Positions 26,601 to 35,098 of a DNA stretch of 64,000 nt are shown here, piece by piece (position 1 is the first letter of the stretch; the number at the start of each line of letters is the position of its first letter). The stretch comes from JAKLFA01 sp964450385 (GTDB taxonomy: Bacteria; Omnitrophota; Gorgyraeia; Zapsychrales; JANLHA01), in NCBI GenBank assembly GCA_964450385.1, contig CAYVEC010000002.1, positions 62,001 to 126,000 on the forward strand, written 5' to 3'. The notes beneath the pieces were generated by a model that was not told where the DNA came from, made no database searches, and worked only from the letters and a program-made list of their open reading frames with translations. A program made the translations under genes and the position numbers.

Positions 26601-27476
26601 CTACTCATCTTCAGACGCGATGCTGACCGACTTCGGAATAAGCCGCGATCGGAGAAGATCATAATTTTTTTCGCTTGAAACGATATGATACGTTTTAAGC
26701 CGCCACGAACCCGGACGCTGCTCAAAGGCCTCGGCATCAAGCCGGTCCAGGACCCGGCCGGAGTCCATGTCCCTCATCGACAATCCCGCCTGATGAATGA
26801 TCGGCCACCCCCCGCCGAAATCCCAGAGATTCGAGCGGTCCAGACAGCCGCAGGCGCGTCCCAGGGACGGCCAGGCAAGATTAATGACCGCACACGCGGT
26901 AACCAAAAACCGACAATCCTGATACCGCCAGTCATGGGTCCGAAAAAAATTATCAGACAATAAGAACAACGACCGGCTCGAGATCTCCTGATCGACCGGG
27001 ACGATCCGGTGTTCCCGGCAATTCGGGCCGAACGGGTCCTGGACATAGAAGGCACTCTCCCCATCGGCATATAGGAGCTCATTAAGGACCGGAAAAAAGA
27101 TCATCCCAAGCCATGGCCTGCGGTCCTTTAAAAGTCCCACGGAAATCCCATAAAGCGGGATACGATTAGCATACAAACGGGTCCCATCGACAGGGTCAAC
27201 GGTCCAGAGATACGGAGCATGGGCCCATTCGGTCTGACGATCATGGACCCCCTTCGTGATCGCCTCCTCATCGACGAGAAGATGCCGACGGGTATCGAGC
27301 AGCGCGGCGAGCCTTTCATGAGCGATCTTGGAGATCGCGTAGTCCGCGCGGGTAACGACTGAGTCATCGGGCTTGAGCCCGGGCTGAGCGTCCCCGATCA
27401 TCTGACAGGAGACCACCCCAGCCTCCCTGACGAGATCCCACATAACGTCTAAAAAATCACATGCCCTGTCATTCAT
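26601..27476 (-). CDS. Inositol-monophosphatase family phosphatase
   Basis: About 291 residues. Li+-sensitive phosphatase motifs: LVDEEAI (metal-binding Glu), WTVDPVDGTRLYAN (DPxDGT) and WDFGGGWPI near the C-terminus. The substrate could be inositol phosphate, fructose-1,6-bisphosphate or PAP (CysQ-like). The ATG at 27476 follows AAGGAG by six bases; an ATG at 27506 overlaps the upstream stop as ATGA and is the alternative. Confidence 0.85.
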   Translation of the reverse strand: MNDRACDFLDVMWDLVREAGVVSCQMIGDAQPGLKPDDSVVTRADYAISKIAHERLAALLDTRRHLLVDEEAITKGVHDRQTEWAHAPYLWTVDPVDGTRLYANRIPLYGISVGLLKDRRPWLGMIFFPVLNELLYADGESAFYVQDPFGPNCREHRIVPVDQEISSRSLFLLSDNFFRTHDWRYQDCRFLVTACAVINLAWPSLGRACGCLDRSNLWDFGGGWPIIHQAGLSMRDMDSGRVLDRLDAEAFEQRPGSWRLKTYHIVSSEKNYDLLRSRLIPKSVSIASEDE

Positions 27477-27502
27477 CGCCTTCTCCTTAACGTTCAAGCC
27501 AT

Positions 27503-28507
27503 TCATCGGCTCAATGTCATGACCTCCCGCTCGGTGAGCGTCCTCGCCGCCGAGGCCTCGGCCTCTTTAAAAGGCCACCGCCGAACAACGATCTCCTGCG
27601 CAACAAGCGCCCGGGCCTTTGAAAAATATTGGGCGAGCCCTCCAGCGGTCGCGATCTCATCGGCCCCGACGCTCGGTCCGCGGGCCAAGACCATCGGCCC
27701 ATTGACCCCGACCAACTCAACGAGATAATCCCCTTCCCGCGCGTGCGCGACCAAGGCCTTGTTATCCATCTGATCACGGCCGGCAACCGCGATACAGCCC
27801 TCGCTCACGCGAAAATACCGGCCGCAATTTAAGATATCCATGTCCCGGGCCTCGCGGTACGGAAAGGCCAAAAAGTCCCTGACCCGCGGCGCGAAATTCA
27901 CCTGTGTCAAGACGCACCCGCCCGCCGGCGCTTCATAACCCTCGATCCCCCACTCCTCGGCAAGGGCCATCTGAATTTTTCGTGACCGACCCGCGACGCG
28001 CAACAGCCGTGTCCGATCGACAAGCCCCTCCTTTTCAGGAATCGTCACGGGCAAGAAAAGGGCCGAGAGCGGCCGGACCACACGCCCCTCAAAGGCCATT
28101 CCCTCTTCCATAAGACGAAAGCTCTCTTTGCGCTGAGAGAACGGGCGCTGGCCCAGAACGTCCCCTGTAACGATAAAATCAGCCCCGATCCGCTGGCGGC
28201 GCGCCTCAGCCGTCATCAGCATGAACCGATGACAGTCCATACACGGATTAATCGCCCGGCCATAACCATACTGCGGATGCCGGACGACCTCAAGATAATC
28301 ATCACCGAGCCTCTCGACGACCATTGGGATCCCGATCGTCTTCGCAAGACGCTCACACCGTTTAAGATTCCCGTCGCCCCAGGGCATTGCGCAATAAAGC
28401 CCATGGACCTCGATCCCTTGGTCACGCATCAGCCGGATCGCAATGGCACTGTCAAGCCCTCCGCTAAAGAGCGCGACGGCCTTCGTTGTTTTTTTTTCCT
28501 CAACCAT
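27503..28507 (-). CDS. PP-loop thiouridylase-like protein with NFACT-R-like C-terminal domain
   Basis: About 334 residues. The N-terminal PP-loop ATPase motif is ALFSGGLDSAIAIRL; PCMDCH (two Cys) and TGDVLGQRPFSQ follow as in MnmA/ThiI-related enzymes that thiolate tRNA. The second half has APAGGCVLT and then NCGRYFRVSEG and YLVELVGVNGPMVLA, which I match to the NFACT-R_1 (DUF814-like) domain found at the end of such bacterial and archaeal proteins. Predicted tRNA-modifying enzyme; exact nucleotide unknown. The ATG at 28507 overlaps the preceding methyltransferase by eight bases. Confidence 0.75.
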   Translation of the reverse strand: MVEEKKTTKAVALFSGGLDSAIAIRLMRDQGIEVHGLYCAMPWGDGNLKRCERLAKTIGIPMVVERLGDDYLEVVRHPQYGYGRAINPCMDCHRFMLMTAEARRQRIGADFIVTGDVLGQRPFSQRKESFRLMEEGMAFEGRVVRPLSALFLPVTIPEKEGLVDRTRLLRVAGRSRKIQMALAEEWGIEGYEAPAGGCVLTQVNFAPRVRDFLAFPYREARDMDILNCGRYFRVSEGCIAVAGRDQMDNKALVAHAREGDYLVELVGVNGPMVLARGPSVGADEIATAGGLAQYFSKARALVAQEIVVRRWPFKEAEASAARTLTEREVMTLSR

Positions 28508-29453
28508 CATCAACCATCCTGCGAAATCGTGCGATAAAGAATCCGTCAAAAAGCCCGCTCGGCAAAATCCGCGAACACTCCTCGACCCTCGGATCAAATC
28601 CCCGGCCCCGCCATTCAAAGACCGCCGGATATCGCGGGACATCGTCCGACCACGGAATCACCTCAAGCTGAAACGCGCCACCGGTCTTCCGCAAAAACCA
28701 GTCGATCACCCCTTCATTCTCCTCCGGGGCAAAGGTGCACGTCGAATACACCAGCACCCCACCCGGCCGGACCGCGCGACCGGCCGTCAACAACAACCCC
28801 CGTTGTTTCACGACCATCTCCGCGATCTTTCGTTCACTCCAATATTGAAGACTCTTTTTATCTGCTGTTCGAAACCGGCCCTCAGAACTGCACGGGGCAT
28901 CAACCAAGACTCGGTCATAGGGTTCCGCTGGCCGGAAACGGCGCCCGTCCGAACAGATCGGAACAACATTCTCCGCGCCCAATAGATCGATGACATATTT
29001 TAATTTATAAAATCTCGAACGCACCGTCTCGACCGCCGTCAGGTGTCCGCGATGATCCATCCGTGCGGCAATATAGGTCGTCTTGCTCCCAGGCGCAGCG
29101 CACACGTCAAGGACCCGTTCTCCCGGCGCCGGCTCAAGCGCAAGCACCGCAAGCATGCTCGAAACCGACTGCCGATACAGACATCCGGTGTTGAGAAGGT
29201 CCTGAACCAATGGTACTGCCTCATCGCCCTCAAAAAGGACCACAGCCTCACGAACCGCCGAGACAGGCTCGCCGACGACGCCCGCATCCTTAAGCCGCGC
29301 CCGCGCCTCTTCAAGACCAATCCTCAAGGTGTTAATCCGATAAACCCTCGGCGCCGGGGCATCAAAACGCGCGGCGACCCCAGGATATAAAACCGCCGGC
29401 ACGATCTGTTCAAGCCGTTCTAAAAACCGGGCCGGCAAGGGATTTATGTTCAT
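28500..29453 (-). CDS. RsmB/NOP2-family RNA m5C methyltransferase
   Basis: A 317-residue AdoMet-dependent rRNA/tRNA cytosine-C5 methyltransferase. AdoMet-binding VLDVCAAPGSKTTYIA, the PC motif VDAPCSSEG and the nucleophilic TC motif YSTCTFAPEENEG are present with both Cys. It lacks the N-terminal NusB-like domain of RsmB, so it is closer to the short YebU/NSUN6-like forms. Substrate unknown. It sits between two small ORFs and the PP-loop gene, suggesting an RNA-modification operon. Confidence 0.9.
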   Translation of the reverse strand: MNINPLPARFLERLEQIVPAVLYPGVAARFDAPAPRVYRINTLRIGLEEARARLKDAGVVGEPVSAVREAVVLFEGDEAVPLVQDLLNTGCLYRQSVSSMLAVLALEPAPGERVLDVCAAPGSKTTYIAARMDHRGHLTAVETVRSRFYKLKYVIDLLGAENVVPICSDGRRFRPAEPYDRVLVDAPCSSEGRFRTADKKSLQYWSERKIAEMVVKQRGLLLTAGRAVRPGGVLVYSTCTFAPEENEGVIDWFLRKTGGAFQLEVIPWSDDVPRYPAVFEWRGRGFDPRVEECSRILPSGLFDGFFIARFRRMVDDG

Positions 29454-29474
29454 GAATGATACTTCCAGATACGA

Positions 29475-29675
29475 TCACTTATTTCGAACCGCCTGCTGAA
29501 CGGCACGCTTCAACTGCAGAATAAAGGCCTCTTTCCGATCCTTCTGTCCCTCTGCCCCTGGAGACGCAAGCGGGCTTTCAGGCGGGACCGAGTGGCCCGC
29601 AGGCTTAAGGACCCCAGCAGAAAGAAATTTTCGCTGCTTCTTGTGCCAGACGACCTCATGACGTTTCTTATTCAT
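29475..29675 (-). CDS. Small basic hypothetical protein
   Basis: A 66-residue Lys/Arg-rich protein (MNKKRHEVVWHKKQRKF at the start; FILQLKRAVQQAVRNK at the end) with a Pro/Ser-rich centre. The ATG follows the stop of the upstream small gene by two bases. I do not recognise it; a nucleic-acid-binding role is possible given its charge and the RNA-modifying neighbours. Confidence 0.55.
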   Translation of the reverse strand: MNKKRHEVVWHKKQRKFLSAGVLKPAGHSVPPESPLASPGAEGQKDRKEAFILQLKRAVQQAVRNK

Positions 29676-29852
29676 CTATTTCTTTGCCGTCTTACGCTGC
29701 GTTCGCGCAATCGCTTTGGTCATTCGATCAAACGCCTGGTCAGGCGTGGCGCCTTCGGTCAAATGATCCGCGCAGACCGCCGCATACCCCTGACGGTTTT
29801 TGATCTTAAACATCGTGACGGGCAAACGACCGATCTTGCGTTCCTGTGCCAT
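29676..29852 (-). CDS. Small basic hypothetical protein
   Basis: A 58-residue protein beginning MAQERKIGRLPVTMFKIKN, with a Lys/Arg-rich tail (AIARTQRKTAKK). AAAGGGGG six bases before the ATG supports the start. YAAVCADHLTEGATPDQAFDR gives it some predicted helix. Not recognised. It is probably the first gene of the operon that continues into the m5C methyltransferase. Confidence 0.6.
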   Translation of the reverse strand: MAQERKIGRLPVTMFKIKNRQGYAAVCADHLTEGATPDQAFDRMTKAIARTQRKTAKK

Positions 29853-29949
29853 GGAAGCCCCCTTTGATTGGCCGGATCCCCCCACGGTGATCAGGCGTTG
29901 TTATCATAGCAATCCCGCCGGTCTCTGTCCACGATTTACCCATAAAAGT

Positions 29950-29973
29950 GGCCAGAGCTGGGCAGCTCTGGCC
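29950..29973 (-). terminator. 11-bp hairpin, possible phosphofructokinase terminator
   Basis: GGCCAGAGCTG (29950-29960) pairs perfectly with 29963-29973 around two central bases. On the minus strand it is followed by ACTTTTATGG, a weak U tract. It lies downstream of the PFK gene. Confidence 0.5.
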
Positions 29974-29985
29974 TGAGTGATGAGT

Positions 29986-30054
29986 ACAACTGGTTGTGTG
30001 TGATGCGTATGAACTTGGGTTTCCAGGAAGGAAAAGGTGGGCTCATACGATCAC
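29986..30054. repeat. Nested inverted repeats between PFK and the small-gene operon
   Basis: ACAAC/GTTGT (29986-29990 / 29993-29997), then GTGATGCGTATGA (30000-30012) against TCATACGATCAC (30043-30054), with one extra base in the left arm. Inside that loop TTTCC (30020-30024) faces GGAAA (30030-30034). This could be a folded 3' UTR of the PFK message or an unannotated small RNA. Confidence 0.4.
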
Positions 30055-30110
30055 CCCTAATATACATCGGGCGTCAAAAAATGGCAAGTTTTTTTGTCCG
30101 CCGCCCTCCC

Positions 30111-31418
30111 CTAATCCGTGATCGAGACGACCGTCTGCCAAAGATTCCCTTCAAGATCGATCTTTTTACGCCGGCCGACCGCGACCTGAAGCGGAACATG
30201 GGTGAAATGATGGTTCCAGTGCCCGATAAAAAGATCGGTCTTCCCTGCCATGGCCGCGTGAACCGCCCGCTGACCGAAAAAGATACAAAAAATCGAATCC
30301 GCGGCATTAGCGGGGCAGCTCCGAATCATATAACTCGGATCGATGTATTTAATCGTGACCGGAATCCGGCGGCTGGCAAAATGGGTTCGGATCCTGTCCT
30401 TAAGAAAAATCCCGATATCCGGGAACACGACATTCCCCGAGGCGTCGCGTCCAGGCTGTGTCCCCGCCATCATGTTGGCGCTGACGCCTTCGGCGACCAC
30501 GATTACCGCATGGCGTTTCCGCTCAAGCCGGCGCTCGAGCCGCGCCAAAAGCCCGCCCTCGCCATCAATCGCGACCGGGGCCTCAGGGATGAGACAAAAA
30601 TTCACATCGCTGTTCGCGAGCGTCGCTCCCACCGCGATAAAACCCGAATCCCGTCCCATGAGTTTAACAAGGCCGATCCCATTCCATGCGGCCCGCGCCT
30701 CTTCATGGGCGGTCTGAACAGACCGGCGCGCCTCCTCAACAGCCGTCATATATCCAAAGGTGTTCTCCGAACAGACAATATCATTATCAATCGTCTTCGG
30801 GACTCCGACGACCGCGATCTTAAGCCCGCGTTCGCGAAGGCGCTCGGACAGTTGATGAGCGCCGGCAAAGGTCCCATCCCCGCCGATCACAAAAAGCATG
30901 TTCACATGAAAATGCGTCAGGGTATCGATCATGTCATCGATATCCTGCGGGCCCCGGCTTGTCCCTAAGATCGAACCTCCCTCGTGCTGGATATCTTCGA
31001 CGATCTCAGGCGTCATCCGCATCGGTTCTTCCCGGCGGCGGGATGACATCCCTTCATACCCGAAACGGAACCCCAGGATTTCCCGGACCTGATATTCAAA
31101 ATGGAGGGTCAGGGTGATCGTCCGGATCACATCATTGAGGCCCGGGCAAAGCCCTCCGCAGGTCACGATCCCCGCAACGACCTTGTGAGGATCAAAAAAG
31201 ATCCGCCGACGGGGACCTGCCTCTTCAAAGGCCGGCAGCGCCGCAGGCTCATTCCCGCACGCGCACATATCTGCGGAATTCGCATAGACATAGACACGAT
31301 TCGTGTCTTCAATAAAGGTACGTGGGCGCTGAGACAACGGCGAATCGTGCTCGCACGGCCCCAATGTCGAGATCGTGAGGTCCCGAACCTCTTCCTGCGA
31401 GGGTCGTTTTCCTTGCAT
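30111..31418 (-). CDS. 6-phosphofructokinase, ATP-type, long (plant/spirochaete-like) form
   Basis: A 435-residue phosphofructokinase, longer than the classical 320-residue PfkA because of an 80-residue N-terminal extension (YANSADMCACG within it). Core motifs: VTCGGLCPGLNDVIR (86-100), GGDGT (179-183), PKTIDND (207-213) and LMGRDSGFIA. The residue after GGD is Gly, which in the family goes with ATP rather than pyrophosphate. AGGGAG sits four bases before the ATG. It would catalyse the committed glycolytic step; pyruvate kinase lies 1.2 kb away on the same strand. Confidence 0.88.
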   Translation of the reverse strand: MQGKRPSQEEVRDLTISTLGPCEHDSPLSQRPRTFIEDTNRVYVYANSADMCACGNEPAALPAFEEAGPRRRIFFDPHKVVAGIVTCGGLCPGLNDVIRTITLTLHFEYQVREILGFRFGYEGMSSRRREEPMRMTPEIVEDIQHEGGSILGTSRGPQDIDDMIDTLTHFHVNMLFVIGGDGTFAGAHQLSERLRERGLKIAVVGVPKTIDNDIVCSENTFGYMTAVEEARRSVQTAHEEARAAWNGIGLVKLMGRDSGFIAVGATLANSDVNFCLIPEAPVAIDGEGGLLARLERRLERKRHAVIVVAEGVSANMMAGTQPGRDASGNVVFPDIGIFLKDRIRTHFASRRIPVTIKYIDPSYMIRSCPANAADSIFCIFFGQRAVHAAMAGKTDLFIGHWNHHFTHVPLQVAVGRRKKIDLEGNLWQTVVSITD

Positions 31419-31447
31419 AGGACTCCCTTCGATTGAACCGCCCTGGG

Positions 31448-32407
31448 TCAGCCGACGAGCAGGGGCTGTAATATGTTCAACAGATAGCCCATTAAAATAA
31501 TATAGAGTGTCACCAGCCCGAAAAAGATCCCGATCAACTTCAGCCTCATGGCCCGGCGTAATAAAATCGCCTCAGGCAGACTGAGCGCCGACGTCGCCAT
31601 CATAAAGGCCATCGCCGTCCCGAGAGGCACCCCTTTTTGGAAGAGGACCATGGCGACCGGGACAATCGAGGCGCAGCCTCCGTACATCGGGACCCCGATG
31701 AGGACCGACAACGGCACGGCAAAAAATCCCGTGGACTCCACAATGGACTGAATCGTCTCCCGGGGAACATAATTATGAATAACGGCTCCAATGCCAACCC
31801 CGACCAGGACCCACTTCCAGATCTTGTGAAGAATAGCAAGCGACTCGCTCACCCCAAAACGCACCCGGTCAATAAACGAACGGAATTGCGGTCCGTCGTC
31901 GGCCGCGCCCGAGGCCACCATGTCCTCTTCGAGCATAGCCTCAAGCCTCATCTTTCCGATAAGATGTCCAACCACGGCGCCGACCAAAACACCAAAGACG
32001 ACATAGACGATCGTAATCTTCCAGCCAAAGTACATCAGCATGAGCACGACCAAGTACTCATTGATAATAGGCGATGTGGCCAAAAAGGAAAAGGTGACCC
32101 CAAGGGGAACCCCTCCTTTAATAAACCCCAAAAAGATCGGGATCGAGGAACACGAACAAAACGGCGTCACCGCGCCAAACACGGCTGCTGCGAGATTGCC
32201 AACAAAGCCCCGGCCCGCAAGCCACTTTTTCACGGTCTCCTGAGGCAGAAACGACCGGATGAACCCGATGAAGGAGATCATCACAAAAAGCAGGATAACA
32301 ATCTTCGCGGAATCATAAACGAAAAAATGCGCCATCCCCGACACATGGGTATCGTGGGGAAGACGCAAAACATCATAGATGATCCAATCGGCGATCTTTA
32401 ACAGCAT
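31448..32407 (-). CDS. ArsP/COG0701-type permease
   Basis: A 319-residue membrane protein with about eight TM helices. The family motif VTPFCSCSSIPIFLGFIKGGVP lies near residue 85, and a second related motif (MYGGCASIVPVAMVLFQKGVP) near 240. Members export trivalent organoarsenicals (ArsP) or are uncharacterised. The ATG at 32407 is preferred (AGAGGG seven bases upstream) over an in-frame TTG two codons earlier. It overlaps the end of a 56-residue Cys-rich ORF by ten bases, implying coupling. Confidence 0.85.
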   Translation of the reverse strand: MLLKIADWIIYDVLRLPHDTHVSGMAHFFVYDSAKIVILLFVMISFIGFIRSFLPQETVKKWLAGRGFVGNLAAAVFGAVTPFCSCSSIPIFLGFIKGGVPLGVTFSFLATSPIINEYLVVLMLMYFGWKITIVYVVFGVLVGAVVGHLIGKMRLEAMLEEDMVASGAADDGPQFRSFIDRVRFGVSESLAILHKIWKWVLVGVGIGAVIHNYVPRETIQSIVESTGFFAVPLSVLIGVPMYGGCASIVPVAMVLFQKGVPLGTAMAFMMATSALSLPEAILLRRAMRLKLIGIFFGLVTLYIILMGYLLNILQPLLVG

Positions 32408-32568
32408 CCGCAATCCCTCTCATCAGATTGTTTTTTCTGCGGTTCTTGTTTTGGCCCGCAGCAGCAGGACGACTCATCGGCCTGTTGTTTCATTTTTTTA
32501 TCCAACTTCTCCATGAAGTTTCCCCAAAAACCTTTTTTTGAACCGCCTCCGCAACATTGGTCTCCCAT
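32398..32568 (-). CDS. 56-residue Cys-rich small protein coupled to the permease
   Basis: A small ORF starting at the ATG at 32568 with a strong SD (AGGAGAGGG). It encodes 56 residues with eight Cys in three clusters: C5-C6 (MGDQCCGGGSKKG), C35-C37 (SSCCCGPK) and C53, C55, C56 (DCGCC at the C-terminus), separated by Lys/Gln-rich segments. Its stop lies ten bases inside the permease gene. The clusters could bind a soft metal or metalloid and hand it to the permease; that is inference. I do not recognise a named family. Confidence 0.75.
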   Translation of the reverse strand: MGDQCCGGGSKKGFWGNFMEKLDKKMKQQADESSCCCGPKQEPQKKQSDERDCGCC

Positions 32569-32651
32569 AACCCTCTCCTTTTAATCTTTAATGATCCATG
32601 AATGAATGCTCATCCATTAGTCTGACGAAGACCCAAAACCTTTCATCGTCG

Positions 32652-33671
32652 TTACGGCCGAATCCGCATCGACCGTTCGGTAAACTCGATGATCCGACGC
32701 ATCATCCGGACGGCCTCGACCGGAAAGGCCCCGACCGCGGTCTCACCCGAGAGCATGACCCCCTGGGCCCCGTCGAAAATGGCGTTAGCCACATCGCTGA
32801 CCTCGGCGCGGGTCGGCCGCGGATGCTGGGTCATGGACTCAAGCATCTGGGTCGCAACAATATCAAAACGGCTCGCCCGCCGTGTCTTTTCAAGGATCCG
32901 TTTCTGAAGCACCGGCACCTCATAGATCGGGACCGAGACCCCTAGGTCCCCTCGGGCCACAATAATCCCGTCGCAGGCATGAATGATCTCATCAATATTC
33001 CTCAGGGCGTCCTGATTCTCGATCTTGGCAATCACCCGGCAGGGTGCCCCGTGGCGGGCCACGAGGTCCGTCACAAAATCGACATCCTTCCGAGAACGGA
33101 CAAAAGACTGGGCCACATAATCAACCCTGTGGTCGAGACCAAAGGTGAGGTCTCGCCGATCCTTTTCGGTAAAGATCGTATCCCGCACCTTCAGTTCAGG
33201 AATGTTCACGTTCTTCTTCGACGAGACCGTGCCGCCCTGTTCAACGCGAACCTTGATTCGCCCGCGCGCCCGTTCCACGACCTTGAGATCGATCACGCCG
33301 TCCGCGATATAAATATGCATCCCGACACGAAAGGCGCTCTCGTCAAGCCCGCAGTCCAAGGGCAAGACGTCGCGCCCGTTCGCCGGAGGGATCGCCATCG
33401 ACAGGATCTCCCCGGCCTGAAGCTCACGCGGGGCGGGCAGTTCACCGAGCCGAATCCGATACCCTTCGAGGTCCTGCATGATCTTGATCTTCCGCTTCGC
33501 CCGTCGATTTACCTGACGAATGGCCTCAATGCTTTGAAGATGGGTCTCGTGGGTCCCGTGGGAAAAATTGAGACGCACGATATCCATCCCCTCCTCAGCC
33601 AAGGCCCGCAGCATCGCCGGCGAACTCGTGGCCGGACCAATCGTACAAATGATCTTTGTTTGTCGAGACAT
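32652..33671 (-). CDS. pyk: Pyruvate kinase lacking the C-terminal domain
   Basis: A 339-residue pyruvate kinase. It starts RQTKIICTIGPATSS and has the barrel motifs MDIVRLNFSHGTHE, the catalytic Lys in VIAKIENQDAL, VARGDLGVSVP, ATQMLESM and VMLSGETAVGAFPVEAV. The B domain is present (about 70-165). The chain ends just after the barrel, so the roughly 120-residue C-terminal allosteric domain is absent. There is no frameshift remnant downstream: the next 60 bases are non-coding. AAGGAGA before the ATG at 33671 fixes the start. Confidence 0.92.
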   Translation of the reverse strand: MSRQTKIICTIGPATSSPAMLRALAEEGMDIVRLNFSHGTHETHLQSIEAIRQVNRRAKRKIKIMQDLEGYRIRLGELPAPRELQAGEILSMAIPPANGRDVLPLDCGLDESAFRVGMHIYIADGVIDLKVVERARGRIKVRVEQGGTVSSKKNVNIPELKVRDTIFTEKDRRDLTFGLDHRVDYVAQSFVRSRKDVDFVTDLVARHGAPCRVIAKIENQDALRNIDEIIHACDGIIVARGDLGVSVPIYEVPVLQKRILEKTRRASRFDIVATQMLESMTQHPRPTRAEVSDVANAIFDGAQGVMLSGETAVGAFPVEAVRMMRRIIEFTERSMRIRP

Positions 33672-33725
33672 GCCCTCTCCTTCAGCTATCCACAGCCCTC
33701 TCAACAACCGGAAACGCTCACGCGA

Positions 33726-34535
33726 TCACTTCTCTTGATACAGATGCACGTCGCGCTGCGGAAAAGGAATCGTGATCCCAGCCTTTTCCAGCGCCAGCTT
33801 CCCCTGTTCAATGATGTCGAAACGCACATCCCAATAATGTTCCGGCTTGCACCAGGGGCGGCAGACAAGGTTCACACCGCTCTCCGCCAGCTCATTCACG
33901 GCCACGACCGGCGCCGGGTCTTTCAAGACCTTCGGATGCGCGGCGAGCAGGTCCGACAGAACCTGTTTCGCCACCCGCATATCATCCGTATATGAAATCC
34001 CAAACACCATATCAACCCGGCGGTGAGGAACCGCGCTCAGATTAATAATATTGCTATTGGTGATACTAGCGTTCGGCACAATAATGCGACGGTTATCCGG
34101 GGCCATAAGAATGACATTAAAAATCTTGATCTCTTCAACCCGCCCAAGGACCGCGGCGATCTCGACAACATCACCCACACGAAAAGGCTTTAAGATCACG
34201 AGGATCACCCCGGCGGCAAAATTCGACAACGAGCCCTGGAGGGCCAAGCCGACGGCAAGACCGGCGGCACCGACGATCGCGACAATCGACGTCGTTTCAA
34301 CCCCAAGTTTGTTAACCGCCGCAATAATGACAAAAACAAGAATGCCGAAATACACCAGGTCCTTCAAGAACGTCGAGAGTGTGTGGTCAAAATGCGAACG
34401 TTTAAAGACCTGTTCCATCAGGCCTGCGACGATCTTTGCCACCCACCGGCCGACGACAAAAATCACGATCGCGGCCAGGATGTTCAGCCCATACGTTAAA
34501 ATATACTCGCCGATTTTTTGGATGATCCCTTCCAT
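33726..34535 (-). CDS. MscS-family mechanosensitive channel
   Basis: A 269-residue small-conductance channel. Three TM segments; the pore helix TM3 is the Gly/Ala-rich AGLAVGLALQGSLSNFAAG followed by VILVILKPFRVGDVVEI, as in E. coli MscS. Beta and alpha/beta cytoplasmic domains follow (IIVPNASITNSNIINLS). The ATG at 34535 has GGGGGAGGGG upstream. It releases solutes on hypo-osmotic shock. Confidence 0.93.
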   Translation of the reverse strand: MEGIIQKIGEYILTYGLNILAAIVIFVVGRWVAKIVAGLMEQVFKRSHFDHTLSTFLKDLVYFGILVFVIIAAVNKLGVETTSIVAIVGAAGLAVGLALQGSLSNFAAGVILVILKPFRVGDVVEIAAVLGRVEEIKIFNVILMAPDNRRIIVPNASITNSNIINLSAVPHRRVDMVFGISYTDDMRVAKQVLSDLLAAHPKVLKDPAPVVAVNELAESGVNLVCRPWCKPEHYWDVRFDIIEQGKLALEKAGITIPFPQRDVHLYQEK

Positions 34536-34565
34536 AACCCCTCCCCCATGATCAGAACAAACATT

Positions 34566-34602
34566 AAAGGGGCGGTGAGGTCTGACCAGACCTGGCCGCC
34601 CC
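34566..34602 (-). terminator. Intrinsic terminator of the small lipoprotein gene
   Basis: GGGGCGG (34569-34575) pairs with 34596-34602 and AGGTCTG (34578-34584) with 34587-34593. On the minus strand the stem is followed by TTTAATGTTTGTT. It separates the lipoprotein gene from mscS. Confidence 0.85.
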
Positions 34603-34638
34603 GTCTCCCTCATTCACTCGATCCTGACACGATCCTGT

Positions 34639-34995
34639 TTATTTACCTAACCCGCCGAGCGCATTCTTTACCCCGGCCGTGGCCGCATCGATCTTCTGAG
34701 CGGCCAATTTCTTGATCTCCTCCTCAGCCTTCGTCAGAACACCCTTGGCCTCAGCAGAATTGCTGTCAAGCTTTCCCAAAACGTATTTCGCCGTCGAGAC
34801 CGCCTGATCATAATTCTTACTGCTTAAAAAGGCGTTCGCCTCTTTCACGAGATAAGCGACCTTGGCCTGGACATCCGCGAGCTGATCCGCGTATTTGATA
34901 GCCTCATCGGCATTGGCCGACTGGGGTTTTTGAGCGCACCCAACAACGCCAACGGCTAGGACAGCCGCCATCACACCCAAAACGATCTTGTTCAT
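34639..34995 (-). CDS. Small alpha-helical lipoprotein
   Basis: A 118-residue protein with a lipoprotein signal ending VVGC (C20 lipidated). The mature part is helical, rich in Ala/Lys/Glu (EAIKYADQLADVQAKVAYLV; KGVLTKAEEEIKKLAAQK), with a TPR-like or coiled-coil feel and a Gly-rich tail (NALGGLGK). GGAGGGGG precedes the ATG. Not recognised as a named family; likely a periplasmic structural or peptidoglycan-associated protein. It has its own terminator. Confidence 0.75.
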   Translation of the reverse strand: MNKIVLGVMAAVLAVGVVGCAQKPQSANADEAIKYADQLADVQAKVAYLVKEANAFLSSKNYDQAVSTAKYVLGKLDSNSAEAKGVLTKAEEEIKKLAAQKIDAATAGVKNALGGLGK

Positions 34996-35098
34996 GTCCC
35001 CCTCCTCTGTAATAAGTACATTAGAAAAAAGTGAATTATTATGTCACAGGAACTCTAAAAAATAAACACCAAAATACCAACCGCCCCAATAGCGTCTC

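Noticed and set aside
29994..30968. 324-codon plus-strand open frame opposite phosphofructokinase
   Set aside because: Shadow of the PFK gene; the product is rich in Arg/Asp/His/Pro and shows no family motif.
32979..33995. 338-codon plus-strand open frame opposite pyruvate kinase
   Set aside because: Low-complexity His/Asp/Arg/Pro-rich product with no domain; it mirrors the codon pattern of pyk and mscS on the other strand.
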